Source: Saccoglossus kowalevskii
Lineage: Eukaryota; Hemichordata; Enteropneusta; Harrimaniidae
Assembly (NCBI RefSeq): GCF_000003605.2
Contig: NW_003139318.1
Location: forward strand, 233,972-297,971
Length of the DNA: 64,000 nt
Direction: 5' to 3'
Shown: positions 44,057 to 55,756 of the stretch, piece after piece
How the letters are laid out: each line of letters begins with the position of its first letter
Numbering within the stretch: position 1 is the first letter of the stretch
Program-made: the position numbers and the translations under genes
Notes under the pieces: generated by a model
What the model was told of the DNA's origin: nothing
The model's input: the letters and a program-made list of their open reading frames with translations, nothing else
Databases searched by the model: none

Positions 44057-47000
44057 AGTTTTTCATCAAAAACATTCTTTTGGTAAATTACACTTCTCAT
44101 ATTTTATATTTAACACAAAATGAGTCTAAAACGAAGGATATCGAGTGTCAGAAGCATTTAGTTTTTACGTTTTTTAAAAGTCACCTACAGCCACATAAAT
44201 CTTTATATTTCCCTGAAGACTACTTCCCCTAGTAGTCAATAAACTGACCCAACTTGAGTTTTGAAATTCCATTGTGACTCAAAACCCCTGCAAAATCAGT
44301 TCTGTTAGAGGGTGCACTGATAGAAACTAGTTTTATTTTCGCACAATTGCAGAGCCTGGCAAACCAGCAGCCATTTTTGAGCGAAGTACATATGTATACT
44401 TAACTTTGAAAAGATTTGCATGTTTTTGTCAATCTTTATAGGCATTACTGCTTTTATTCCAGACACAATTGTCATTTACATAAATATCTATATTTATACT
44501 ATAAACGGAATAATTTACATTAAAAAAAATCACAGAGGGATTTTTGAGGGTGACACACTTTTTGAACGGCGCCGGTAATGATTAGATGTAATTACTTCAC
44601 ATTCAGTTCAGTATAATTTGTCGATTCATTCATCTGAGCGTTAATTCAGTGGTCAACAAAGCGGAAAAACACATCGCTAAACCCAGCTTGCTTTAATTTT
44701 AGTAATTACAAGATTACTTTCAATACGGGCAGCTTGTGACAGTTCATTTACGTTTCTTTTGTTCGAGTAACGTCTTATTCGCATTTGCGATATTAGATTC
44801 ATCAATCCATGTGGCGTTGGCGATTTCGAGTGAAACTTAGCGTAATCGTCACTAGCATGCTCATTTCATCCAATCATTTGGATCGTCCTGCTTGAAAGCC
44901 ATACTGAAAAAAAGATTCGTTTTGCTCGCATGCATTAAATACATTACTATATACTAAATTATAGAAATTTTAATTTAATTTTAAACTTTAATTCAACATT
45001 TTTGATATTCGACTTGCAAATTCAGTGAGTGAGCTAGGGTTGATGAAGTAGTTAGTGGAATGAATCTTCTAATCAGTAAAAGTTGAGTTTTGTTTTAAAG
45101 CGTGGAGTCATCACCCTGGCATGCAACAGACAGCCATATTGTGTCATTGTTTAAAAACAAGTGTCTACCCATTAGCCTTTGCATTTTTAGCGTGCATTGT
45201 TATTAATGTCGCTTAGTACTCAATACCCACTTTAATTAAAGCATGATTTATTACAATCCAACTACGTAGAAATAACTAACAGATAATCCTAGCATTTAGA
45301 GTGTGGCCTAGATACATGTACCAAGATCATGGTACCCTCAAAAATTTGTTTTTCTTGTCTGTATTGCAGTGGAAACACACACTTCCATATGGTACATATA
45401 CAAGCCTATACGTGACGTCATTCTCACCACCACCATTGAACACAGACCCAAGCCCTTGATTAACCGCCTTTTAGAAAATAATTCAAACAAAATTTTTGTT
45501 ATTAACCCTCTGAATGCCAATGTCAACTTCAGGTACCATCCACAAAATAGGTACATTTATAGTCTGCCTTTTTTCACACAAAATTTTGATGAAAATTTCA
45601 ACTTTTTTGATCAAAAACTAAAAACAATTTTCTGTTTGGTCCAAAATTAAGATTGAATTCAGTGAAAATTACAGTAAATGTGAACAAATTTACGTTATTT
45701 TGAGCAGGAAAAAAATTTGGCACTGAAAAGTTTAAACGAGCAGTCACAAAAAAATCACTCATAACATTTTCAAGATTTATCAAGATTACTCTCTGATTTA
45801 CAATGCCACAAGATCTTCAGAAAATCACAAAATAATTAATAATATGATAAAATAACACTTAAATCTCTTGCTTTGGTTTTTTTTTCTACACAAGAGTAAC
45901 AGCAAGGAAGGAAAAAAAAAAGTCTTTACCTAAAACTGATCATAAGTCATGAGATGGGAAATGAAGTGCAGTCACATGATTTGCACATCACTGAGATAGA
46001 CTCAGAAGATTGGTGTTATCAATCTTTCTCAAAGCCTGAGGCAGGAACTCCTGTTTCTATCTGTACATTAAAAGCAAACAGAAAGAAATTCACGATCTGC
46101 ATGTCGTAATTTTCAAACGAACAATCTGCAAACATCAATTTACGAGATCATTCGGATGCGGTTGACATGGCAACCAGAATTTATGCTTCAGGTTATCCAA
46201 ATACTTGTGTTTTACCGCTGTGACGAATTTCTAGCCTGCTAAATTATCGATCATAAAAAAGAAGTTTTCAGTCTTGTGCATTGCATCAAGGGAAACATTC
46301 AACAATAAAAACATTTGCATATTATAAAACCCAAAAACAACAAACATTTGAAATTTAATTCAATCTATATTTTAGTGACTGAAACACAATGCATGGAACG
46401 AGAGACATAATTGCATATGTTTAACACCCACATTTATGAACAGAATTTCCAGTAAAACAAATTACATAATATTTGTTGAACATAGAAGCCGAATGATCAA
46501 TGCCAACTTATTCTAGAACATTCTACAGTAGTAGAAATAACTTTTTTAACAAAAGCACAAGAACATTTTTCACGAAATTACGATTGATTTGCGTTACATC
46601 ATCACCATCTCATGAATATGCATGAGCACGTTTCATTTGACCAAAAAAATCAGTAGTCAAAAACTGGAATAGAAAATGATGTATTATTCATGACTTTTGT
46701 GGCCTGGAAATAATTTTGCAGTGTCATTGTACAGGAAGTAAACTTCACAAAGATTCATAAAAAAAAGTCACTGAAAAGCTGCAACAAGAAGATGCATATA
46801 AAGTAGAAGAGATCTGTCCATGTTGTTCATGTTTGATCCGTTTTACTCATTGAACAATGTTCTAAGGTTACGGCAGTGCAGTTCAGTTAGAAAATCTCAT
46901 AATCATAACTAATGCTATTAACAAAAAAATTGAAAAACTTTAATTTATCATCTAATTGAAAAAAAGTATGTATCAATATGGAAACAATAATTGATTGTAA

Positions 47001-47230
47001 AAATTATTACATTCAAGTTAGGTTTCATGTTTCATGGCACATTGGAGTAATATTTTCCCATCTAAAAAACAAACCAAAATGGATCATTGCACTTGATGAT
47101 ACAAACTGATCAATCAATAATATGAAAATGCTAGAGGTACATGTACATGATAACGTTTAGTAGCAAAGAAAGCTACTCTCATTATGATGGAGTATGTGAT
47201 AGATAGGTGACATCATCCGGCTATCATTTA
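44057..47230. other. Unannotated stretch
   Basis: No gene was recognised in over 3 kb. A 93-codon plus frame (45369-45650) lacks a recognisable domain. An RFX-like dyad with one mismatch, GTTGACATGGCAAC, lies at 46161-46174. Confidence 0.4.
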
Positions 47231-47560
47231 TATCCTCGGGGGCGGAGCTACGTCACAGACGTTCTACGTTGCTAAAACGCGCATCACTGTACCACGTATT
47301 TCTATGAGCGTTGTGCGCGCTGCTGTGGAACGCCGGTGGAGCCGGTGAAAATTCAAGAAAACAACACAAACTCAACTTTAAAGTACTCCTGAACAACCAA
47401 ATTCATATATGTTACACACGTAGGGCTAATCTTGTTACACTGTTCAGGGGACTCTCAACAACCATCGCAAAGTAACGTTTTCTGCGAGTTTTTGATCTTT
47501 GTTTTCACCGCGAGGGTTGCCAGGCGGTAGAAAATGCCCGGATGTCCGCCCCCGAGGATA
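47231..47560 (+). mobile_element. Family B MITE, long copy 2
   Basis: 330 bp, beginning TATCCTCGGGGGCGGAGCTA and ending GTCCGCCCCCGAGGATA. The termini are the cleanest of the four copies, with a perfect inverted repeat TATCCTCGGGGGCGGA. It is very similar to the copy at 26080 throughout, which suggests relatively recent activity. It lies about 95 bp from a family D copy. Confidence 0.93.
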
Positions 47561-47655
47561 CATATATGTCTGAGCATACATGTGAAGTGTATTCTGCTAC
47601 AGGAACCATTTAGTGACACAGTTGCTGTGTGACAATCTTCCTAACATACTGGCAT

Positions 47656-47935
47656 TTAAAGGGCAGTGGCGATAAACATTGATTTTTCCCATAATTCAAT
47701 GCTTCTAATGGAATCGCAAGTACCGATACAAGTTTTGACCTGGCGTGACATGCAAGATTACCGCTGGTGACTTCGTCGATACCTTTTGACCACCTAACAA
47801 ATTACCTAGACTTAAAGCTTGGTAACGTTTTAGCTTGTACCGGTACTCGTTGGTCTGCGCAACAGTCAAAGTCTCCATCTTTGTTTATATGAGACACTTA
47901 TTTCGCACATGCGTGGTGCGAGAAAACAGTTTTGA
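47656..47935 (+). mobile_element. Family D MITE, copy 3
   Basis: Begins TTAAAGGGCAGTGGCGATAA and carries TACAAGTTTTGACCTGGC, TTAAAGCTTGGTA, AAAGTCTCCATCTTTGTTTA and CGCACATGCGTGGTGCGA. The right terminus fades after GCGAGAAAAC, so it is truncated or mutated there. Confidence 0.82.
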
Positions 47936-48596
47936 AAACGGTCTGCAAGCTTAAGATGGTACTTCTTAAAAAAGTATTGCGAGTGATTGGGGGAGCTAAT
48001 TAATATTAAAATCTTTTCGAAATGATATGAATTTAGAGAGTGATACATGTAATTAGTTTTTCTGGGTTGTTTTGATTTGGGGATTTTGAGTGATCACTTT
48101 CTTTAGAAGGTAAGGTCTACATTATGCCAATTCAATGAGCTATCCCGGCAACAAGGCACTGGTCAAACATGGACCCATGGATCTTCAATTTTACACATTT
48201 TCATATAATTATATAATTGATTATTAATAAATACATAAATTCCTTGGGAAAATTAAAAAGTATCTCCTGCCAAATTTGTGTACATTGTTTGAAAGCCTCC
48301 AGAAACCTCCAAAATGTATGAAAAAACCAGTAGGCAATGTGTTAATAGAAGGGCACTCTTTGAGATTAGCTTTTCCTATTAAAATTCACATTCAAAAATG
48401 ATTCCCGACCAGTGCAGCTTAATCAAGTCAAGCACACTTGGGCTACACTGCACAATCATACAGTAGCGGCAATGTAAATTCTGATCACATGCCCCAAGCA
48501 ACAAATACAATATTAGTGGCAATTCAATTTGTGTACTAAAAACAATGTTTGAAATATTTTTGTGTTAGACGTATATATAATAAATTTAGTAATAAT
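47936..48596. other. Unannotated stretch
   Basis: No gene or repeat was recognised. Confidence 0.45.
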
Positions 48597-48806
48597 ACTG
48601 TAAAGGGGTTAATTATTCACTGGGTTTTAATTTAGCTTATTTCGCTGACTGGAAAATGCGCTAAATTAAAACCCAGTGAATATGTAAAATTTAGCATAGA
48701 ACACATTATCTAAATGATAAAACCGTGAATTTAAACCCCACTGAATATGCCTGAAATGGTAAATCAGCGAAATTTTAACCCAGTGAAAATTAGTCATTTT
48801 ACAGTA
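48597..48806. mobile_element. MITE family TA-4 with TACTGTA ends
   Basis: 210 bp from TACTGTAAAGGGGTTAATTA to ATTAGTCATTTTACAGTA. The arms align as inverted repeats through TTCACTGGGTT and AACCCAGTGAA for about 45 bp. Inner blocks (GCGCTAAATTAAAACCCAGTG) repeat the same words. Layout and word choice (CACTG, GCGAAA) recall family A, though the sequences differ. Confidence 0.8.
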
Positions 48807-49123
48807 TATTTATTGAATTCTTAAAAATAGCTTACATCGGTTAACAGCGTTAAAAGGCTAGACAGTGTGACAGTTATCGGCACTAGGGCTTGAACTTCGC
48901 CGAGACATCAAAAGACATTGCCTTGATGACCCAATGAGTTTGCCTTGGTGCTTTTTTGATATCCATTTTATAAATTTTGGCTTAGAAAATTGGTGCCCTC
49001 TCAACTCTCAAGCTCAAGCTCCGCCACACTTGTGTTTCATGACTTTTTTTAAATGTAGAATTTGTAAAAGTGTTGGTATGTATTGCGTATACAGCATGTT
49101 TTCAGAAAGGCAGTATTCCATAG
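48807..49123. other. Unannotated stretch
   Basis: No gene was recognised. A 66-codon plus frame (48934-49134) is unsupported. Confidence 0.4.
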
Positions 49124-49475
49124 GCGTACTCTAAAACACCAATACAACATAGTATATGCAGTCACTACTCTCGTCACCATATAGAAGACGAAATACATTT
49201 ACATATGATATGCTCTAAATACCAAAACCATCAAACTGATATACTTCCAAACGTAGTTTCCATCTGCAATCACAAATGACCAACAAAAATTCATATACTT
49301 GAATGGAAAGTACTAACAAAAATATAATATTATTGGTTAATTTTAACATTTTCTTGTTTTGACTAATTTTCTTTTGTATCATTATTTGTTGTTTGTATTT
49401 CATCTTTATTGCTATAAACTGATAGAAACACTGATATATTTCTATCGATGCAATAAAGTTATTATTATTTTTATT
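49124..49475 (+). mobile_element. LINE 3' end, 5'-truncated
   Basis: An in-frame stretch 49124-49276 reads HHIEDEIHLHMICSKYQNHQ. It fits the C-terminal zinc-knuckle region of many non-LTR reverse transcriptases, where (V/I)EDEIHF is followed by a Cys-Pro or Cys-Ser and Lys-Tyr. After a stop comes a 3' UTR ending GATGCAATAAAGTTATTATT and a (TTA)n-like tail. The endonuclease and polymerase are absent, as expected for 5' truncation during insertion. The clade cannot be told from this piece. Confidence 0.75.
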
Positions 49476-49705
49476 ATTATTATAATGCCATTATTATAAA
49501 CATGGATATGCTATTGTGGCGCAAACGTAACCAATCATACTTAGTCGCAGAACCATCAGTAAACAAATCACAGCTAGTGGCTTTATTATTATTATTATTA
49601 TTGAAATGCAATTATTATAAACATGAATATGCTATTGTGATGCAACCGTAACCAAGGTTACCTAAAGTCACAGGATCATAAGTTAACAAATCACAGCTGA
49701 AACCT
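49476..49705. repeat. Tandem duplication, 2 x ~117 bp
   Basis: Two units sharing ATTATTATAAACATG(G/A)ATATG, CTATTGTG, CGTAACCAA and AACAAATCACAGCT. Each starts at a TTA-rich run, so the LINE tail may have seeded the duplication. The second unit holds the palindrome GTAACC-AA-GGTTAC. Confidence 0.85.
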
Positions 49706-50285
49706 GCATACCTGGGCTACAATGTTGATGATTAATTTACCTGAAAAATCTATTCACCTTACATGTGTATACTCAGCCTAAAACCATAAAATGTTACTAT
49801 TTTAATGTTCTCACTTTGCGTAATTTCAATTTCCCCTGTTTTGCGACTGTGAAATTGATTTCTCAAAGTGCACAGACACCTTGAAGATATTTTGAAAGCA
49901 AGCCATTGTTCTCTCTGTCACAATAAATCTAGTAACCATGACGATAGTATATTTTATCAATATTTTCATCACGTATAGATAGTAAAACTCGATTGCAATT
50001 GACAAAATCGTAAATTTTCAAAAAACAACTACCATGATACCTGTCATCATTTTTAAAAGCCAAATATAACAGTGATATTGTGTTTTCTGATTTTTTGGCT
50101 TGAGTAAATTTATATCAAAACAATTATGCAAATTTATTATTAGACACTGCAACTGATTAATCATATAAAGTATTATTTTTCCATGATACTAATAAATCAA
50201 ACAACTGTATTTTGTGCAGCCATGGAGGTAAAAGACAGCAGCCAATAGCTACGGTCATTTGGCTGTTTAAAAAATTTAGGAAATC
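49706..50285. other. Unannotated stretch
   Basis: No gene or repeat was recognised. Confidence 0.45.
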
Positions 50286-50410
50286 AGAAGTACAATGACT
50301 GACTATTTATTTTTATTATTATATGAATTGTATTTTATTACTAACGTTTTATTGCTGATAACCAATGAAACTATTCCCAAGGATGCAATAAATTTATTAT
50401 TATTTATATT
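50286..50410 (+). mobile_element. Second LINE-type 3' tail
   Basis: TTGTATTTTATTACTAACGT, TTTATTGCTGATAAC and GGATGCAATAAATTTATTAT resemble the 3' UTR and tail of the LINE fragment ending at 49475. No coding remains are recognisable, so this is a very short, older insertion of a related element. Confidence 0.5.
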
Positions 50411-50886
50411 TGGCATGCGTAACTGCAAACAACTACAGTTGTTCTGACACTAACAGGCACTAAATGACCCAATGTCCTGAACGATCAGTGGTTGATTCAT
50501 TCATGACCGAAGCATCAGTCTATTAAAACTCAGTGAAAGCACTTTGGTGACAAGAAAGTTTAGGTCAAAGATATAATCAGAGAATTAAATCATGATTACG
50601 AAAGTTGACTACATAACAGTGTACAATTAATATGGGTCATTGTGAACAGAACACCAGGTATTCGTATTTTGTGCAACCAAGGTCTGGAATTGTCCTTTCT
50701 TTAACCCGATGGAATGTCACTAAATGACTTGTGTCATTCATTCTAGTGTAACTGTAGCTAATACGTCACCATTGGCAATGTGCTAACATTGAAAAATTCA
50801 CATCCCTATTTCCCTAAAAAGTAAACAGCGCCACCACAGGCAGTTCAAGGATACAGTAAAAGCATGATTTGTAATATCAAATTATA
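50411..50886. other. Unannotated stretch
   Basis: No gene or repeat was recognised. Confidence 0.45.
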
Positions 50887-51204
50887 TACTGTGGAATACT
50901 TTATTTTCGCTGGAATTAATTTTCGCTGAAAAGGTTTTTTGGGCGTTTTGCTTTTGAATTTATTTTCACTGATTTTTGATGAGTTTAATGTGAAATATAG
51001 GAAAAAAAGTATATTCGCTGGATTTTATTTTCACGGAATCATCCCTTCAGCGAAAATANNNNNNNNNNNNNNNNNNNNNNNNNNNNNNNNNNNNNNNNNN
51101 NNNNNNNNAAAAAGTATATTCGCTGGATTTTATTTTCACGGAATCATCCCTTCAGCGAAAATAGCGAAAATAAATTCCAAGCGAAAATAAAGTATTCTAC
51201 AGTA
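50887..51204 (+). mobile_element. Family A MITE, copy 4, interrupted by an assembly gap
   Basis: Begins TACTGTGGAATACTTTATTT and ends AAAGTATTCTACAGTA. The interior contains 50 N. About 55 bp just left of the N run is repeated identically just right of it. Removing the N run and one copy leaves an element of about 210 bp, the normal family A length. The frame crossing the gap (50939-51190) is not a gene. Confidence 0.9.
51059..51108. other. Assembly gap (50 N)
   Basis: Exactly 50 undetermined bases flanked by the same sequence on both sides (51004-51058 and 51109-51163). This suggests two overlapping contig ends joined without merging rather than missing DNA. Confidence 0.95.
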
Positions 51205-51817
51205 TCGCAGTTTGTTTTTTTGCTGATGGATTCTCTGACATATCATCATACACTATGGCAATTTGTACACATACAAAGGGAATATGGGACTATCGACTAT
51301 TCATACTGTTTTCGCTATTTTTTATATAAAGCTGTTGCTACTAATAAACTTCCCAATCACCTCCAATTTATAGCACTTGGAATCAATAAGCCAGAAATTA
51401 TACAATTCTGAATGATTGGTACTTTTCAACAAGCAAAACAAGGCGGTGATGACGGATATTAAAACCATAGGTGAAATAAATCACTATTATAACAACTAAA
51501 CATGTCATTTTTATTAGCTGCTTAACGACTAGAACATTACATTAATTCTGAAAATCTCACACCCCTTGATGATGTCATTGAGACACTTTTATTATCATAT
51601 TTGTGGCAAATTGTTAATACATTAATAAAATATTAATAAATCTGATGATAAATTATCAGTGGTGAAGTCTGGTAATCTGAATTCATTCATCGGATTAAAT
51701 GGATTTCTGATTGTTAAATCAATCTTTCTACATTTTATAAATATTAATCATAAAGCATTACTACATTACTATGTGGTTCAGCAAATTATCATTTTCAAGG
51801 AATATTTTTTAAAAAAA
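51205..51817. other. Unannotated stretch
   Basis: No gene was recognised. A 63-codon plus frame (51220-51411) has no family match. Confidence 0.4.
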
Positions 51818-52045
51818 CCATGCCCACTTTTGTGAAACCACGCCCAAATTGTTACTCGTTGTTCGAGTTACTAAATGTGAACATTCAACAAAAACAAAAA
51901 TATATGTTGCCCATAACTCAAAGTTCCGTCAACTGTTAATTGAACATTGAGTTACATTTTGGGCGTGATTTTGCAAAGGTGGGTGTAGTTTCTAAAATAT
52001 GAGCGTGGTCATTTTTGTAACTTGACGTTCATAACTCGAACAATT
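51818..52045. repeat. Imperfect ~200-bp palindrome
   Basis: The left arm has CCATGCCCACTTTTG, AAACCACGCCCAAATTGTTA and CTC(G)TTGTTCGAGTTA. The right arm, on the other strand, has CCACGCTCATATTTT, AAACTACACCCACC, AATCACGCCCAAAATGTAAC and CTCAATGTTC. This is an imperfect inverted repeat with a loop of about 60 bp. It may be a decayed foldback transposon; no clear target duplication was seen. Confidence 0.65.
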
Positions 52046-53024
52046 CAGCATCTCGAAGCAGACACACTGATATTAAAGTCTCACAGTTTGCAAGAATCTT
52101 TAAGCACCTGCAAATGCCAAGTGATTTTTATTGGTGAAAATATAAAAAAAAAACTAAAGTGATCCAACAGGTACAAGTGACTTCAATAAACAAGAATTTA
52201 TTCAACAGGTTTTATGAAAATGTGCAAAAAAATATGTAGGTTTATTTTATGAAAGGTGACGACAGTTGATATTAGCATTTACAGTTGAACAAATATTTTT
52301 TGGCAAGAAAATCATATTTGGAGAAAATATAATATAATAATATAATAATATAACACTGATGAAAGGGATATTCTGTACACTGAATTAACCAAGGAAATCC
52401 CCACTTCCAGTCTGAAAACAATATCAACAAGTTTATTATCATTATTAATATTAACCATCCTAAACTAATTAGATATGTGAGACAGTATCTGAAAGTGTGT
52501 TTTGAAAAACACAAACTACCGGTACATTCATTTTTTACTACCTAATCTTATGTTATTTTAACATTCTGTTTTTTACTTACCTTTCTTTTCATTACTTTCA
52601 GCCAAAAATGAATTAGTAATTTCATTACGGTGTAATAAATCTGTATTATTATTATTATTGTTATTATTATTATTATTGTTATTATTATTATTATTATTAT
52701 TCCTATTACAGTCTGGAAGCTTTGTTATACTACACCATCAATAGTTACATATTTCTAAAAATAAAATTAATTAAATCTACCTGATCAATTACACGGAACC
52801 TACCAGTAGAAGTGTAAGAGTGAATCTAAATAAATATGAAGTCTTTTGTTTGGCCGAATTATGTTATATTCAGCTACTGAAACATTTTCTGTCAAACATT
52901 ATTTTGTAACAAATTTTGTTTTTAAATTACTCAACTATTTGAACAGAAAAATGTGGCTGTACCATTAGAGATAGACCAACGATATTTTAGTAGAACAAAG
53001 TTTTTTTTTCATTGTGTGACTTCT
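52046..53024. other. Unannotated stretch with a (TTA)n/(TTG) microsatellite
   Basis: No gene was recognised. A TTA-rich microsatellite lies at about 52634-52700, preceded by GTGTAATAAATCTGTATTAT, which could be another LINE tail. The 80-codon minus frame (52272-52514), rich in Ile and Leu, is unsupported. Confidence 0.45.
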
Positions 53025-53252
53025 TTAATCTTTTCATCACCAAAATATCTCGTCCAAAATTTTTATTATTATATTCTTTATTATTTTTGGAAATAAACTT
53101 TAATTTTGAAGGCAAAAAAAATGTCAATTTTCAGTTTTTACTCAAAACATTTGGCTATTTTTGTCTCGATCTTCTTAAGGAAAGTGAAACTATGAATTGG
53201 ACTATTTTGTGAATTTGTGATGAAAAGAGGGAACTGGTGGTGAAAAGGTTAG
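53025..53252 (-). mobile_element. Family E MITE, copy 3
   Basis: Begins TTAATCTTTTCATCACCA and ends GGGAACTGGTGGTGAAAAGGTTAG. Shared internal blocks are CAATTTTCAGTTTTTACTCA, TTTGGCTATTTTTGTC and GGACTATTTTGTGAATTTGT. It has the same orientation as the copy at 20397. The left terminus has a few substitutions. Confidence 0.85.
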
Positions 53253-54159
53253 ACGCATTGGCATGCCCCTACTACATATGGAAAAGAAAATGTATCATAG
53301 CAAGATCTCATTGGTCTTTTTGCCCCCTGCAGAAAGCTCAATATTCTGAGACCCTCAAAGTAGTATATACTGGGTACAAAAAATAATCTCCCCTGATACG
53401 AGTCACTTGATATTTCACCTGATGCATGGTGACTTACAGGAGACAATATATCATCACTGGCACCAACATGGATGACTTATTAAATATCAAATTTCACAGA
53501 TCAAAGGTAAAACTGTTTTTTTTTTATTTCACCAGAGTGTAACAGAAACCAAATGGGAGTGTCTACTTGATTTGGCTTATCATGTGACTAAGTCATAAAA
53601 AAGATAGATTTATGGTCACTGATACAAATACTGCTATTTCATAAACAAGATCCTAAAAAGTAAAGAAAAATGTTGTCAGTCTATAATTCCAGACATTGAA
53701 GTCACTGCTCTCTCTCACATTTAGGTATTAGGAGCCAACCATTTAAAATCATGGGGGAGGTGGGGGTATTGGGGGGGTGGCTGGAAGAGTGTGACGAGTG
53801 CAATTTTTTTTCAGCGTCTTATTTGATAATTTATATTTTTTTTTAATTTGCCAATAGTTTTTCTTCTTTTGCTGTCTAATTTGCAATTTTTTTTAACAAA
53901 TTTTCCAGCGACACTCCATAATTTCACATGATTGAGCCTTTAGGCAGTAATTGCAATTGCTTGTGTGCAAACTAGTCTCTCAAATTTACGAAGCTCTACT
54001 TGTATCTATACTGTTGAGTGAAACAGCTGCCTCTGGCAATCAAACCCAGCATTTCACTGATCCTGTCTTTCTAAATCAAAAATTAACAAAGAAAAATACA
54101 GGAAAATATGCCAAATAATTCATCAAAAGTTTGGTGAGAAAAATTGTGGGATTAAAGGT
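53253..54159. other. Unannotated stretch
   Basis: No gene was recognised. A short G-rich patch (GGGGGAGGTGGGGGTATTGG) lies at about 53752-53783. Confidence 0.4.
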
Positions 54160-54406
54160 TTAATCTTTTCACCACCAGTTCCCTTATATTATCACAAATT
54201 CACAAAACAGTCCTGTTTATAGTCTGCACTATCCTTCAGAAGATTGGGACAAAAATAGCAAAATTTTTTGTGAAAATACTGAAAATTAACTAAAATTTTG
54301 TCTGTTGGCTCCAAAATTAGGGTTCATTTCCAGAAATATTGAGGAATATAAGGAAAAAAAAGTGCAGGAAAATTTGGGCCAGAAAATCTGGTGGTGAAAA
54401 GGTTAA
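54160..54406 (+). mobile_element. Family E MITE, copy 4
   Basis: Begins TTAATCTTTTCACCACCAGT and ends CTGGTGGTGAAAAGGTTAA, 247 bp. TTAA is present at both edges, and internal blocks are the reverse complement of those in the copies at 20397 and 53025. It is only 0.9 kb from copy 3 and in opposite orientation. Confidence 0.9.
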
Positions 54407-55468
54407 AGTCACCATGAGTTTTTGCCAGTACATCAACTCCATGTATTGTATGGCAACACGATTTTGAAGCCTCATGAATTCCCATAAATTGTGTTGCAAA
54501 ATTAATTAGCTTACAGTATACCTGTGCACTTTAAATAGGGTTAATACAATAGTATGCCACACATTATCAGGAAGTGACTATAAAATTGAAATTGCGTACG
54601 ATTTTTTGTTAATACAAAATTGCCTACAGCTTTATGAAGATTAAACCTCACCAGAATATGCCTGCCTATAGAGCCAGGAGTTGATTGTATACAATTATGT
54701 AATACTCAAAAAAAAAACGCCTATAGCGATGGATTGGGTATATTTGTAATGTTTCTCATTCCATTGTTCAAATTGCAGGAAAACACAACAATGGCAGACA
54801 GTCTACGATTGGGAACACCAATTATTTAAAATTATCTGAACTTGTTGGGCACCCTTGCCCTGAGGTGACAAATATGAGTGATGCATCTGTTCGTCTATAG
54901 AGGTAATATTGTAATACGATCGCGACAATCATTTGCATTTAAAACCAGCAGTCTGGTAGACTGGGTTTGGAATTACTTTAAAGCCGAGTGTTACTTAACA
55001 TTGACAGCGCATGTTTTAAAACGTTGCGAATAAATCAGGGAATGTATTATTTTAAAAGCACTGAGTTAACACAGTACTATAGGGTTATCGATCATCGAGT
55101 GATCATGGCGAACTTTTAAGTACGCCTAACATGATGCGATACGGAACCATTGTTTTACGTCTGGCAGATGGTTCCAGCTTTCAGAAAATAATTAATCCTT
55201 TGACCGCAACGATGTGCTTGTTTTATCTCTCACTGAAATAAACCTACATAGTGTTTTTTTTCAAAAATTTGAAAGAACTAGTCTAAGAATCCTATGTGAA
55301 TGTATACATATATTCATTTGGTCTGAAACTAACAAATTCAAGAATAATACAATGTATGGAAAATTGTGTGCCACACCCATTTTTACATGATAAATTATAT
55401 ACATAAACTTTTTTTTGTATATTGTTGATGGATATTCACAGAAGGAAAGTAACACAACTTAGAACTAC
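54407..55468. other. Unannotated stretch
   Basis: No gene or repeat was recognised. Minus frames of 60-64 codons (54317-54499, 55261-55455) are unsupported. Confidence 0.4.
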
Positions 55469-55647
55469 TACTGTAAAATCTGTATTAGAAACCAACGCTT
55501 CTATTAAAATGATACAATGCAACAAAGGAGATGCGGTTTCTATTATCTACACATATGAGAAATAATGAATTTTTGGTTTTCAATTATTCAAAAATAATGG
55601 GTGCGACTTCTATTAGGGATGCAGCATATAATACAGACTTTACGGTA
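55469..55647 (+). mobile_element. MITE family TA-2, copy 2
   Basis: Begins TACTGTAAAATCTGTATTAG and ends ATAATACAGACTTTACGGTA, 179 bp. Internal text closely follows the copy at 41015, with about a 6-bp loss after GGTTTCTATTA and scattered substitutions. Confidence 0.9.
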
Positions 55648-55742
55648 ATAGCTTTTAATTTCTCTGAAATTGTACATGTGTATCTGAGATTTGAACCGCC
55701 AAATCTATGCACTTTCAATCTGATGGAAACATGTAGTAGATG

Positions 55743-55756
55743 GTAACCATGACAAC
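55743..55756. promoter_or_regulatory. RFX X-box-like dyad
   Basis: GTAACCATGACAAC fits GTHNYYATRRNAAC exactly. It lies 95 bp from a MITE; no gene start is visible. Confidence 0.3.

Noticed and set aside
50939-51190. 83-codon frame
   Set aside because: It crosses the N gap within a MITE.
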